Source: JBGOUJ01 sp041477005
Lineage (GTDB): Bacteria > Acidobacteriota > Terriglobia > Bryobacterales > JACQDG01
Length of the DNA stretch: 11,962 nt
Assembly: GCA_041477005.1 (NCBI GenBank)
Contig: JBGOUJ010000186.1
Span: 1-11,962 of the forward strand
Direction: 5' to 3'
The position numbers were made by a program, and so were the translations under genes. Below are positions 6,064-11,962 of the stretch, in pieces (positions within the stretch are counted from its first letter, which is position 1; the number at the start of each line of letters is the position of its first letter). Below the pieces are notes generated by a model, which was given only the letters and a program-made list of their open reading frames with translations, searched no databases and was not told where the DNA came from.

Positions 6064-7419
6064 ATGAAATCCGCTGTAAAGAGACTCTTCGACCGCCGTA
6101 ATTTTCTCCGATCCTTCGGCACGGCCGCGGCCGCCGGCGCCGCGCTGGCCATCACCGACGAGGCGCTGGAAGCCTACCCGCAAAACGTGCAGCGCAACTC
6201 GAAGCCGAGCGAGCTGCGCATCACCGATCTGCGCGTGGCCACTGTGGCCCGCGCCCCGATGACCTGCCCCCTCATCCGCATCGACACCAACCAGGGCATC
6301 TACGGGCTGGGAGAAGTGCGCGACGGCGCCTCCAAGAATTACGCCCTGGTGCTCAAGAGCCGCATTCTGGGGGAGAACCCCTGCAACATCGACAAGATTT
6401 TTCGCAAGATCAAGCAATTCGGCGGTCACGCCCGGCAGGGCGGCGGGGTGTGCGGGGTGGAGATGGCTTTGTGGGATTTGGCCGGCAAGGTCTACGGCGT
6501 GCCGGTCTATCAGATGCTGGGCGGCAAGTTCCGCGACCGCATCCGCCTCTATGCCGACACCGACACGTCACCCGATCCCAAGGAGTTCGCCCGCCGCCTG
6601 AAGGAGCGCCGAGAGAAGGGTTTCACCTGGCTGAAGATGGATCTGGGCGTCCAACTGGTTTCCCGCACGCCCGGCACTGTCACCCGCCCGCTCGGCCCCC
6701 CGGCCGGCCAGAACGTGCAGCACATGTTCACCGGCATGGAGATCACCGAGAAAGGCGTCGCCATGCTGGGCGATTACGTGGCCAGCGTGCGCGAGACCAT
6801 CGGCATGGACATCCCGCTCTCGGCCGACCACTTCGGCCACATCGGCGTGAACAGTTGCATCCGCCTGGGCAAGGGCCTTGAAAAATACAACATGGCTTGG
6901 CTCGAGGACATGATCCCGTGGCAGTACACCGACCTGCTCAAGAAGATCACCGACGCGGTCGACATCCCGGTCCTCACGGGAGAGGACATTTACCTGAAGG
7001 AGGGCTTCGCCACGCTGGTGAACGCCCATGCGGTGGACATCATTCACCCGGACCTGGCCACTTCGGGCGGCATCCTGGAGACCAAGAAGATCGGCGACCT
7101 GGCCCAGGAAGGCGGCGTGGCCATGGCCATGCACTTCGCCGGCACTCCGGTTTCCTGCATGGCCAACGTGCACTGCGCCGCGGCCACGGAAAACTTCCTG
7201 GCCCTGGAGAACCACTCGGTCGAAGTTCCCTGGTGGGAGGACCTGGTGACGAAGCCGAAGCCGATTTTCGACAAGGGCTTCATCAGCGTCCCCGAGACTC
7301 CCGGTTTGGGCGTCGAGCTCAACGACGAGGTAGTGAAGCAGCACCTGCTCGAGCCCGGCTACTTCGAGCCGACGCCGCAGTGGGACAAGGACCGTGGCAA
7401 CGACCGGCTGTGGAGCTGA
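6064..7419 (+). CDS. Mandelate racemase/muconate lactonizing-type (enolase superfamily) enzyme with Tat signal
   Basis: 451 residues. The N-terminus DRRNFLRSFGTAAAAGAALA (10-29) is a twin-arginine signal, so a folded enzyme is probably exported to the periplasm. The rest is a full enolase-superfamily fold: an N-terminal capping domain (about 50-160, with GLGEVR and GVEMALWDLAGK) and a barrel. Barrel residues visible are Lys191 in LKMDLG, metal ligands Asp255 (SADHFGH), Glu281 (WLEDMIP) and Glu307 (TGEDIY), and candidate acid/base His357 (AMHFAGTP). Family members abstract the proton next to a carboxylate, most often dehydrating sugar acids. The DxH motif of galactonate and mannonate dehydratases is not present as such; the site reads DHFGH. 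Substrate therefore cannot be named. It follows the membrane-protein gene by 46 bases, may be in the same transcript, and has its own strong ribosome binding site. Confidence 0.88.
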   Translation: MKSAVKRLFDRRNFLRSFGTAAAAGAALAITDEALEAYPQNVQRNSKPSELRITDLRVATVARAPMTCPLIRIDTNQGIYGLGEVRDGASKNYALVLKSRILGENPCNIDKIFRKIKQFGGHARQGGGVCGVEMALWDLAGKVYGVPVYQMLGGKFRDRIRLYADTDTSPDPKEFARRLKERREKGFTWLKMDLGVQLVSRTPGTVTRPLGPPAGQNVQHMFTGMEITEKGVAMLGDYVASVRETIGMDIPLSADHFGHIGVNSCIRLGKGLEKYNMAWLEDMIPWQYTDLLKKITDAVDIPVLTGEDIYLKEGFATLVNAHAVDIIHPDLATSGGILETKKIGDLAQEGGVAMAMHFAGTPVSCMANVHCAAATENFLALENHSVEVPWWEDLVTKPKPIFDKGFISVPETPGLGVELNDEVVKQHLLEPGYFEPTPQWDKDRGNDRLWS

Positions 7420-7430
7420 CCCTACTGATC

Positions 7431-7471
7431 AGCCACGGTGCTGCCTCTGCGCCTTTTTTGCCTCCGTGGCT
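7431..7471. terminator. Possible hairpin between convergent genes
   Basis: AGCCACGG (7431-7438) and CCGTGGCT (7464-7471) form a perfect 8-bp stem with a 25-base loop, filling the 51-base gap between the ends of the two convergent genes. It could act as a bidirectional transcript end. The long loop and lack of a following T-run make it a poor classical intrinsic terminator. Confidence 0.3.
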
Positions 7472-7472
7472 C
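7444..7472 (+). repeat. Copy of the degenerate intergenic repeat
   Basis: CCTCTGCGCC, a T-rich stretch, then GCCTCCGTGGCTC resembles the dispersed CTCTGCGTCTCCGCGGTGA-like repeat seen better at 11558-11590 and 11808-11830. This copy is diverged, so it is a tentative member. Confidence 0.35.
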
Positions 7473-9465
7473 AGGTCTCGCCTACCAGGCTTGAGGCGAA
7501 GAGGCGTAGTCCGGTACTCGGCCCGGCTTCTTCGAGCCTCTCGGCGGCGCTGTCCGGGGCCGCCGGAGCATCGGGCGTCCCGTCGCGCAGACCCTGACTC
7601 CTGGCCCGGGAGCCGTGGTGGTAGCGCTTGTGCCAATACATGCGGTGGTCGGCAACGGCAAGCAACTTTTCGGTGGTCAGCCCGTCGTTGGGATAGGAAG
7701 CCGAACCCAGGCTGACGGAAATCTCCAAGCCGGGCAGATCCTTGTTCAACGCCTTCACGGCTACGGCCAGGTCGAGGCGTTTCATTGAGGCGTCTTCCAC
7801 GCCCATGCCGGGCAACAAGAGAACGAATTCGTCGCCACCCATGCGCGCTACAAAATCGTACTCTCGCAGGCATCCCCGCAGGGCTCCGGCCAGGGCTACC
7901 AGCGCCTTGTCACCGGCGGAATGCCCGAGCGTATCGTTGATCTTTTTCAACCCGTTCATATCCAGAACGAAGAGGGAGTAAGGCGTTTGCTGGCGGGCGG
8001 CCCGGGCCGCCTCCTGCTCCAGCCGCGCCGCCAGCGCCCGCGCGTTGGGTAGCTCCGTCAGGGGATCGGTTCCGGCCGATTTCCCGATCGCCTCATGAAT
8101 CAGTAAGTTGTAGATCGTAGACCCGACCTTCATCCCGATCGCTTTCAAGATGCGCAGGTGGTCCAAGGTAAAGGCCTCGTGGCGCAGGCTGTAGAGAGTA
8201 AGCGCCCCGATGATGCCCTTGGCGGAATCGAGCGGCACCGACAGGGCCGAACGCAGATCGCTGAAACGCTTTGGATCGTGCATGTATCCCGGCTCGACGG
8301 CGGGATTTCCGTTCAAGCTGTGGTTTCCCGTTCCGGCAACCCAGCCCGACAGCCCTTCTCCCAGCGGAGCCTGCACCCCCGCCAGCAGTGCGGCATTGAC
8401 GCCTTCCACGAAGCGTGGGACCAGCTTGCCCTCTTCGATCAGGTAAATGGCGCTGGCGTCGAAGTCGATGAGCTTTCGCAGTTGCTCCACCAGCAAGCGC
8501 AGGGTCTCGTCCAGGCTCAAGCTGTTCCCTAAGGCCTGGCTCAGCTCGTAGAGAATCTGCAATTCCTGCCGCGCCTGGATGATGGCATTGAGCGCCGGGG
8601 CCACCGAGGCGTCGCCAGGCCTTTCCACCAATAGCCCGGCCTCGGGTGCGCTGCCCCTCTCAACCTTGATCGTCGAGTAGAGCTTCTTCTCGGACCGCGG
8701 CTGGGCTTCCACCAGGTGCTCGAGCTTGGGATGGAGTTTCTCCAAAACCTTCACGATCTCCGGATCGTACAAGACCCCTGTGTCTTTCTTGATCATCGCC
8801 AGGGCGCCGGCGTGCGAGAGCGCCCGGCGGTACTGCCGGTCGGAGGAGAGGGCGTCAAAGGAGTCGACCACCGCCAGAATGCGCGCCCCGATGGGAATCT
8901 CATGCCCCTTCAGCCCGCCCGGGTAACCCGACCCGTTCCAGCGCTCGTGATGCGCGCGCACAACCGGCACCACCGGGTAGGGGAATTTCACGCGTTCCAG
9001 GATCTCGGCCCCCACCACGGTGTGAATCTTCATCCGCTCGAATTCCTCCGACGTCAGCCGCCCGGGCTTGGAGATGATGTACTCCGGCACGGCCAGCTTC
9101 CCGATATCGTGCAGCAGGGCCGCCGCGCGCAGCCCTTTCAAATCCTCATGGGGAAGGCCCATCTCCCGGCCGATGGCCTCGGCGTAGATCACCACCCGCT
9201 GCAGGTGCTGGTGGGTGCCGTTGTCCTTCGCGTCAATGGCCATGGCCAGCGCTTCGATGGTCCGCAGGTGCAGCTCGTCGACCTCCCGGGCGTGCCGCCG
9301 CAGGCGGGCTGCATGAACCCCGAACGAATGGAGGGTCAGGAAGAAAATGGGGAGCGCCATCAGCGCCGCCATCCACCACCCGCGAAAGATGCTGACGCCC
9401 ACCAGGGTCGCCAGCATCAGTGGCACCGACATGTAATTGGGAACGCGCGCGTCGGTCGAGCTCAT
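7471..9465 (-). CDS. HD-GYP / GAF / GGDEF cyclic-di-GMP signalling protein
   Basis: 664 residues. Two short hydrophobic segments (about 13-48) anchor the N-terminus. An HD-GYP phosphodiesterase domain follows (about 65-250): HDIGK (His119-Asp120), HHERWNGSGYPGGL (His172-His173; GYP 180-182) and VVDSFDALSSDR. A GAF-like sensor domain lies at about 300-455 (ILYELSQALGNSLSLDETL, VPLDSAKGIIGALTLYS). A GGDEF diguanylate cyclase domain lies at about 465-615 (TDPLTELPNARAL, DMNGLKKINDTLGH). GGDEF is intact (543-547), with an inhibitory-site RxxD (Arg534-Asp537) exactly five residues before it. By family knowledge the two catalytic domains make and degrade cyclic-di-GMP; the balance would be set by the GAF ligand or membrane signal. 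An in-frame TGA seven bases before ATG 9465 limits the start; ATG 9432 is an alternative. The low-complexity C-terminal tail (about 617-664) is variable. Confidence 0.93.
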   Translation of the reverse strand: MSSTDARVPNYMSVPLMLATLVGVSIFRGWWMAALMALPIFFLTLHSFGVHAARLRRHAREVDELHLRTIEALAMAIDAKDNGTHQHLQRVVIYAEAIGREMGLPHEDLKGLRAAALLHDIGKLAVPEYIISKPGRLTSEEFERMKIHTVVGAEILERVKFPYPVVPVVRAHHERWNGSGYPGGLKGHEIPIGARILAVVDSFDALSSDRQYRRALSHAGALAMIKKDTGVLYDPEIVKVLEKLHPKLEHLVEAQPRSEKKLYSTIKVERGSAPEAGLLVERPGDASVAPALNAIIQARQELQILYELSQALGNSLSLDETLRLLVEQLRKLIDFDASAIYLIEEGKLVPRFVEGVNAALLAGVQAPLGEGLSGWVAGTGNHSLNGNPAVEPGYMHDPKRFSDLRSALSVPLDSAKGIIGALTLYSLRHEAFTLDHLRILKAIGMKVGSTIYNLLIHEAIGKSAGTDPLTELPNARALAARLEQEAARAARQQTPYSLFVLDMNGLKKINDTLGHSAGDKALVALAGALRGCLREYDFVARMGGDEFVLLLPGMGVEDASMKRLDLAVAVKALNKDLPGLEISVSLGSASYPNDGLTTEKLLAVADHRMYWHKRYHHGSRARSQGLRDGTPDAPAAPDSAAERLEEAGPSTGLRLFASSLVGET

Positions 9466-9471
9466 AGGGAT

Positions 9472-9678
9472 TCAAGTGGTCTCCGCGGCGTGGAGCAGCC
9501 CCATATCCGCAGTTGACCCGAATTTTTTGGGGGCCTGGTGGCCGCTGTGGCAACGTGCGGTTCGAGCCATCACGTCCCCAAGTACCGTTGATACTATTTC
9601 GGAAGGGTCGGAGGCTATAGCTCCCTGGTCACATTCTGCTTCAGGGCATGGGACTTCGGCTCCGGTACCGAGGTACAT
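9472..9678 (-). CDS. Possible small Cys/His-containing protein, 68 aa, upstream of the cyclic-di-GMP gene
   Basis: The minus-strand frame from ATG 9678 ends in TGA at 9472, six bases before the ATG of the HD-GYP/GGDEF gene. It has metal-site-like residues Cys11, Cys16 (CPEAEC), Cys43, His44 and His47 (CHSGH). Close spacing on the same strand would permit translational coupling, and the large gene lacks a clear ribosome binding site. Against it, third-position GC is lower than in neighbouring genes, its own ribosome binding site is poor, and I recognise no family. It may be chance. Confidence 0.3.
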   Translation of the reverse strand: MYLGTGAEVPCPEAECDQGAIASDPSEIVSTVLGDVMARTARCHSGHQAPKKFGSTADMGLLHAAETT

Positions 9679-9924
9679 CCAACTCGCGCCGCCGGGGCGC
9701 CTCGGGCCCCTTACGTCGGTACTACAGCGCGAGGTAAGAGCTTTCTTTTCAATGGATCAGAAGGGAAGGTCCCGGCACGCCAAGCTCGATCCTGCGAGCG
9801 AGCGGAGGCGCTTTTGAGATCGACGCCGTGCGAATTTCTTCCCGGCCAGTCCCCGACGCCCCCGGCCGGGGATCCGCGCCGGGACGCCGTCGGGACCAGT
9901 TGGGGAAAGCTTCTTCGAACTGCT
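9679..9924. other. Intergenic stretch with GC-rich stem-loops, no clear gene
   Basis: With the doubtful 68-aa ORF, the gene-poor gap runs from 9466 to 9924. This part holds a small hairpin GGGGC/GCCCC (9694-9710) and a larger nested structure at 9849-9896. I see no tRNA, rRNA or cyclic-di-GMP riboswitch sequence in it. Confidence 0.5.
9849..9896 (-). terminator. Nested GC-rich stem-loop downstream of the alcohol dehydrogenase gene
   Basis: GTCCCCGACG (9849-9858) pairs with CGTCGGGAC (9888-9896) with one bulged base, and encloses the perfect 12-base palindrome CCCCGGCCGGGG (9860-9871). It starts 29 bases after the stop codon at 9925 on the minus strand. It could end or slow transcription before the next gene, but has no following T-run. 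Confidence 0.35.
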
Positions 9925-11019
9925 TCAGCCCACCCGAATCGCGACTTTCAGCACTTTGTCCCGGCGTGCGCCAAACAGGTCGTAGGCCTTCTCGATTCCG
10001 TCGAGTGAGAAGACATGGGTCAGCAGGGGCGTGAGGTCGATCCGTTCGGATTCGACCAGGCGCATCAGGCGGGCCATGCGCCCCTTGCCGCCGGGGCAGA
10101 GGGTCGTGACGATGGTGTGATCGGCCAAGCCGGCGCCGAAAGCGTCGAGCGGAATGCGCAGGTGGCCGGAGTAGACTCCGACACTCGATAGCGTGCCGCC
10201 GGGCTTGAGCACGCGAAGAGCGTTCTCGAACGTGGCTTGGATTCCGAGCGCCTCGATAGCGACGTCCACTCCGCGCCCACCCGTGGCCTCGCGAATCTCC
10301 TCAACCGGATCCGTGCCGGCCAGGAACACCCGGCTCGCGCCGAAGTGCTCGGAGAGGTGCAGCCGGTCCGGGTCGGAATCGATGGCGAAGATCTGGGCCG
10401 CGCCCATCAGCCGGGCGCCGAGCGTGGCGCAGAGGCCAATAGGACCTTGGGCGAAGATCGCGACGTTATCGCCCAGCCGCACGCCGCCGCTTTCGGCGGC
10501 CGAGAAGCCGGTGGACGCGATGTCGCTGAGCAGCAGAACGTCCTCGTCCCCCAGGGTGTCCGGAATGGGCGTGAGATTGGCCTGGGCGAACGGGACTCGG
10601 GCGTACTCGGCCTGGACGCCGTCGATGGTGTTGCCGAAGCGCCAGCCGCCGAGCGGCCCGCCGCACTGCGAGGTGTGGCCCGCCAGGCACGGCTCGCACT
10701 GCCCGCACGGCGTGATCGCCCCCACCAGCACGCGCTGGCCGAGCTTGTAGCCGGTCAGGCCCTCGCCGAGCTCGTGAATCACTCCCACCGCCTCATGCCC
10801 GATGGTCAGCCCGGGCTTCACCGGGTACTCGCCGCGCACGATGTGGATGTCGGTCCCGCAAATGGTGGTCAGCCGAACTTTGATCACCGCCTCGCCGACC
10901 CCGGCCCGCGGGATCGGCTTCTCCTCCAGCCCGAACTTTCCCGGCGCGCGGAACACGTTCGCTTTCATCACGCCTCGCGCCGAGGCCTTCTTCGCGTGCT
11001 TCTCCAGAGCCACTGGCAT
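9925..11019 (-). CDS. Zinc-dependent alcohol dehydrogenase (medium-chain dehydrogenase/reductase)
   Basis: 364 residues with a complete MDR fold. Catalytic zinc ligands are Cys54 (CGTDIH), His75-Glu76 (GHEAVG) and probably Asp166 (LLSDIASTGF). The structural zinc loop is intact with four cysteines, 105, 108, 111 and 119. The nucleotide-binding turn is FAQGPIGL (189-196). Segments GGWRFGNTIDGVQAEYARV and LCPGGKGRMARLM resemble secondary-alcohol (isopropanol/butanediol-type) dehydrogenases, which oxidise secondary alcohols or reduce ketones. Asp214 at the end of the second Rossmann strand (AIDSD) suggests NAD rather than NADP. I chose ATG 11019, seven bases after AGGAG; an in-frame ATG at 11025 is only one base from that site. 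A later methionine (MKANVF, residue 18) is where many homologues start, so the leading 17 residues may be an extension. It stands alone, with an inverted repeat upstream. Confidence 0.9.
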   Translation of the reverse strand: MPVALEKHAKKASARGVMKANVFRAPGKFGLEEKPIPRAGVGEAVIKVRLTTICGTDIHIVRGEYPVKPGLTIGHEAVGVIHELGEGLTGYKLGQRVLVGAITPCGQCEPCLAGHTSQCGGPLGGWRFGNTIDGVQAEYARVPFAQANLTPIPDTLGDEDVLLLSDIASTGFSAAESGGVRLGDNVAIFAQGPIGLCATLGARLMGAAQIFAIDSDPDRLHLSEHFGASRVFLAGTDPVEEIREATGGRGVDVAIEALGIQATFENALRVLKPGGTLSSVGVYSGHLRIPLDAFGAGLADHTIVTTLCPGGKGRMARLMRLVESERIDLTPLLTHVFSLDGIEKAYDLFGARRDKVLKVAIRVG

Positions 11020-11040
11020 TGCCATTCTCCTTTCGAGGGC

Positions 11041-11069
11041 CTTGAGTCAGGCTAGCACTCTGAGTCAAG
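11041..11069. promoter_or_regulatory. Candidate operator upstream of the alcohol dehydrogenase gene
   Basis: CTTGAGTCAG (11041-11050) and CTGAGTCAAG (11060-11069) form an inverted repeat with one mismatch, spaced by GCTAGCACT, centre-to-centre 19 bases (about two helical turns). It lies 10 bases upstream of the AGGAG site, where a dimeric regulator could block transcription. No cognate regulator gene is in the window. Confidence 0.4.
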
Positions 11070-11298
11070 AGTCGGCGTCCGAAGCCGGCCGATCCGGAGG
11101 CGCCGGCCTTGGGCTAAAGACGAGTCTCAGCGCTGGGCTTCGACACACCGCCAAAGGTCAGGGAGTTGAGCAGGCCCCCCCGACTCAGAGCGCCAGTAAC
11201 TTCAGAGAAACTACCTGGCACGAAAACTGCCACAAGGCCCGGATCTCGCCATTTCAAGCACTTAGCCGGCTCCGCCGGTTTCTTGCTCTCAAAACCGG

Positions 11299-11314
11299 TG
11301 CGCCATATGGCGCA
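11299..11314. repeat. 16-base perfect palindrome
   Basis: TGCGCCATATGGCGCA reads the same on both strands with no spacer. Such symmetry fits a dimeric DNA-binding protein site or a cruciform; no gene start is close enough to assign it. Confidence 0.5.
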
Positions 11315-11464
11315 GCGGTGAGTTCAGGCTCGGCTTCGGAGTGCTCGGTGTGCCTTCGGAAGAGCCGGCTGCTGGGTCGAATCGGCCGGGACCTCGCCGG
11401 TCAGAGTCTTGCGCGAGGTCACGATGGACCTCGTCTCCGCTTCGCTAAGTAGTCCTTTTCCGTG

Positions 11465-11480
11465 AATACGCTTACGTATT
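11465..11480. repeat. Short AT-rich stem-loop
   Basis: AATACG, loop CTTA, CGTATT: a perfect 6-bp inverted repeat in the gene-poor region. No T-run follows, so a terminator role is not supported. Confidence 0.35.
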
Positions 11481-11533
11481 ACAGGGTCAAAGAGTCGGAT
11501 GGGGGCGCGTCGCACACAGGATACCAAGTAGTA

Positions 11534-11764
11534 TTAGGATAATCGAGGATGTGGGAACCTCTCGGCGTCTCCGCGTCTCCGCGGTGATTGTGGCCCCGCA
11601 GGATGGCTATTCCTCCAGGCCCAGAACCCGAAGGGCAGTCCCTGCAAATGAAGCTCGTAGCACAGGCACTGTGCATAGGCTGATTCCAGCAACCCCGGCC
11701 CCAGCGCGCGGTACACTTCGATGGCCGCGCCGATGATCGCCTCCGTGATTTCATTGACGGTCAT
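11534..11764 (-). pseudogene. Truncated GxxExxY-family gene
   Basis: From ATG 11764 the first 42 or so codons match the GxxExxY family (PDDEXK_3-like): TVNEITEAIIGAAIEVYRAL, then the name-giving motif GLLESAY, then CLCYELHLQGLPF. Family members normally run to about 120-130 residues and carry nuclease-like acidic and lysine residues in the second half. Here homology stops near 11635. The frame then crosses an intergenic repeat (translated as SPRRRGDAE) and ends at 11534 after 76 codons. The catalytic part is missing, so the product is probably not functional. A related repeat in opposite orientation lies just upstream of the start. The function of intact family members is not settled. Confidence 0.72.
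11558..11590 (+). repeat. Degenerate intergenic repeat, left copy of an inverted pair
   Basis: The 3' part reads GCGTCTCCGCGGTGATT. The 22 bases at 11568-11589 match the reverse complement of 11808-11829 at 20 positions. It occupies the point where the GxxExxY gene loses homology and supplies its last codons. Confidence 0.7.
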
Positions 11765-11807
11765 TCCAGGAAGTTCCTCGGGGTCTCAGCCGTTGATTGT
11801 AGACCCG

Positions 11808-11833
11808 AATCACCGCGAAGACGCAGAGATCTC
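11808..11833 (-). repeat. Degenerate intergenic repeat, right copy of an inverted pair
   Basis: AATCACCGCGAAGACGCAGA on the plus strand is the inverted partner of the copy at 11568-11589. It begins 43 bases upstream of the truncated GxxExxY start codon and runs directly into the hexanucleotide array. Confidence 0.7.
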
Positions 11834-11925
11834 TTGTTCTTGTTCTTGTTCTTGTTCTTGTTCTTGTTCTTGTTCTTGTTCTTGTTCTTGTTCTTGTTCT
11901 TGTTCTTGTTCTTGTTCTTGTTCTT
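11833..11925. repeat. Hexanucleotide tandem repeat (CTTGTT)15
   Basis: Fifteen uninterrupted copies of CTTGTT plus a final CTT, 93 bases, with no sequence variation between units. It is not inside a recognisable gene. On the minus strand it reads AACAAG and lies upstream of the truncated GxxExxY gene. A perfect array of this kind usually varies in copy number by strand slippage. Confidence 0.95.
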
Positions 11926-11962
11926 ACAGTAAGGTCACCCGCAAGCGGAAGTCTACGTTAGC

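Larger units (their letters stand above)
11032..11529. other. Gene-poor stretch with several palindromes
   Basis: About 500 bases between the dehydrogenase and the truncated gene hold no gene I can support. Besides the operator candidate there is CCGGC-TCC-GCCGG followed by TTTCTT (about 11267-11285, a weak terminator-like hairpin on the plus strand), a 16-base perfect palindrome and a short AT-rich stem-loop. A minus-strand TTG-started frame (11324-11527) has no ribosome binding site. Confidence 0.5.

Noticed and set aside
9554..9574. T-loop-like sequence GCGGTTCGAGCC suggesting a tRNA
   Set aside because: No matching acceptor, D-arm or anticodon stem could be found around it on either strand.
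9437..9817. Plus-strand 126-codon frame across the gap upstream of the cyclic-di-GMP gene
   Set aside because: It starts inside the minus-strand gene, has no ribosome binding site, and its composition looks like a non-coding reading of intergenic DNA.
9466..9924. Possible cyclic-di-GMP riboswitch upstream of the signalling gene
   Set aside because: I could not find the conserved GEMM-type sequence blocks on either strand.
11324..11527. Minus-strand 67-codon frame containing IRKRIHGKGLLSEAETRS
   Set aside because: It needs a TTG start with no Shine-Dalgarno, spans two palindromes, and I recognise no family; conservation data could revive it.
11833..11925. Regular repeats suggesting a CRISPR array
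   Set aside because: Units are six bases long with no spacers; it is a simple tandem repeat.

Overview
This is a GC-rich bacterial chromosomal window with strong third-position GC bias. It carries seven long genes, parts of two more, and several small ORFs. The gene types are a Kdo-8-phosphate phosphatase, a large GT-C/TPR membrane protein of the DUF1736/TMTC type, a Tat-exported enolase-superfamily enzyme and a GxxExxY fragment, with degenerate 'GCG-ending' intergenic repeats between genes. They suggest an uncultured or environmental Gram-negative lineage with Kdo-containing LPS, plausibly Acidobacteriota (Bryobacter/Solibacter-like). That placement is an inference from gene style; there is no rRNA or other phylogenetic marker here.

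Layout. 1-174: C-terminus of a lytic transglycosylase (+). 192-1391: PLP aminotransferase of fold type I (+). 1392-1918: mostly intergenic, with a convincing 45-aa single-span membrane protein on the minus strand (1558-1695). 1919-2857: TPR protein (-). 2858-3063: intergenic with an imperfect inverted repeat made of degenerate 9-mers and a candidate extended -10 promoter. 3064-3453: single-domain receiver protein with an unusual acidic pocket (-). A divergent promoter region then leads into a plus-strand cluster: a 38-aa leader-like ORF with an excellent ribosome binding site (3541-3657), kdsC (3663-4229), the GT-C/TPR membrane protein (4239-6017), and a Tat-signal mandelate-racemase/muconate-lactonizing-type enzyme (6064-7419). 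7471-9465: HD-GYP/GAF/GGDEF cyclic-di-GMP protein (-), with a possible 68-aa ORF ending 6 nt before it. 9925-11019: zinc-dependent alcohol dehydrogenase (-), with an inverted-repeat operator candidate just upstream. 11032-11529: no convincing gene, but several small palindromes. 11530-11764: truncated GxxExxY gene (-) bracketed by inverted repeats. 11833-11925: hexanucleotide tandem repeat.

How the genes may work together. kdsC and the GT-C/TPR protein are 9 nt apart and probably cotranscribed, which points to envelope or LPS/glycan assembly. The lytic transglycosylase also acts in the envelope. The receiver protein and the cyclic-di-GMP protein are signalling genes, but neither has an obvious partner here. 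The right end (11.0-11.96 kb) looks like a gene-poor, repeat-rich, decaying accessory zone. I did not find a clear new multi-gene system. The most unusual items are the inverted repeats around the truncated GxxExxY gene beside a 15-copy hexamer array, and the two well-supported small ORFs.
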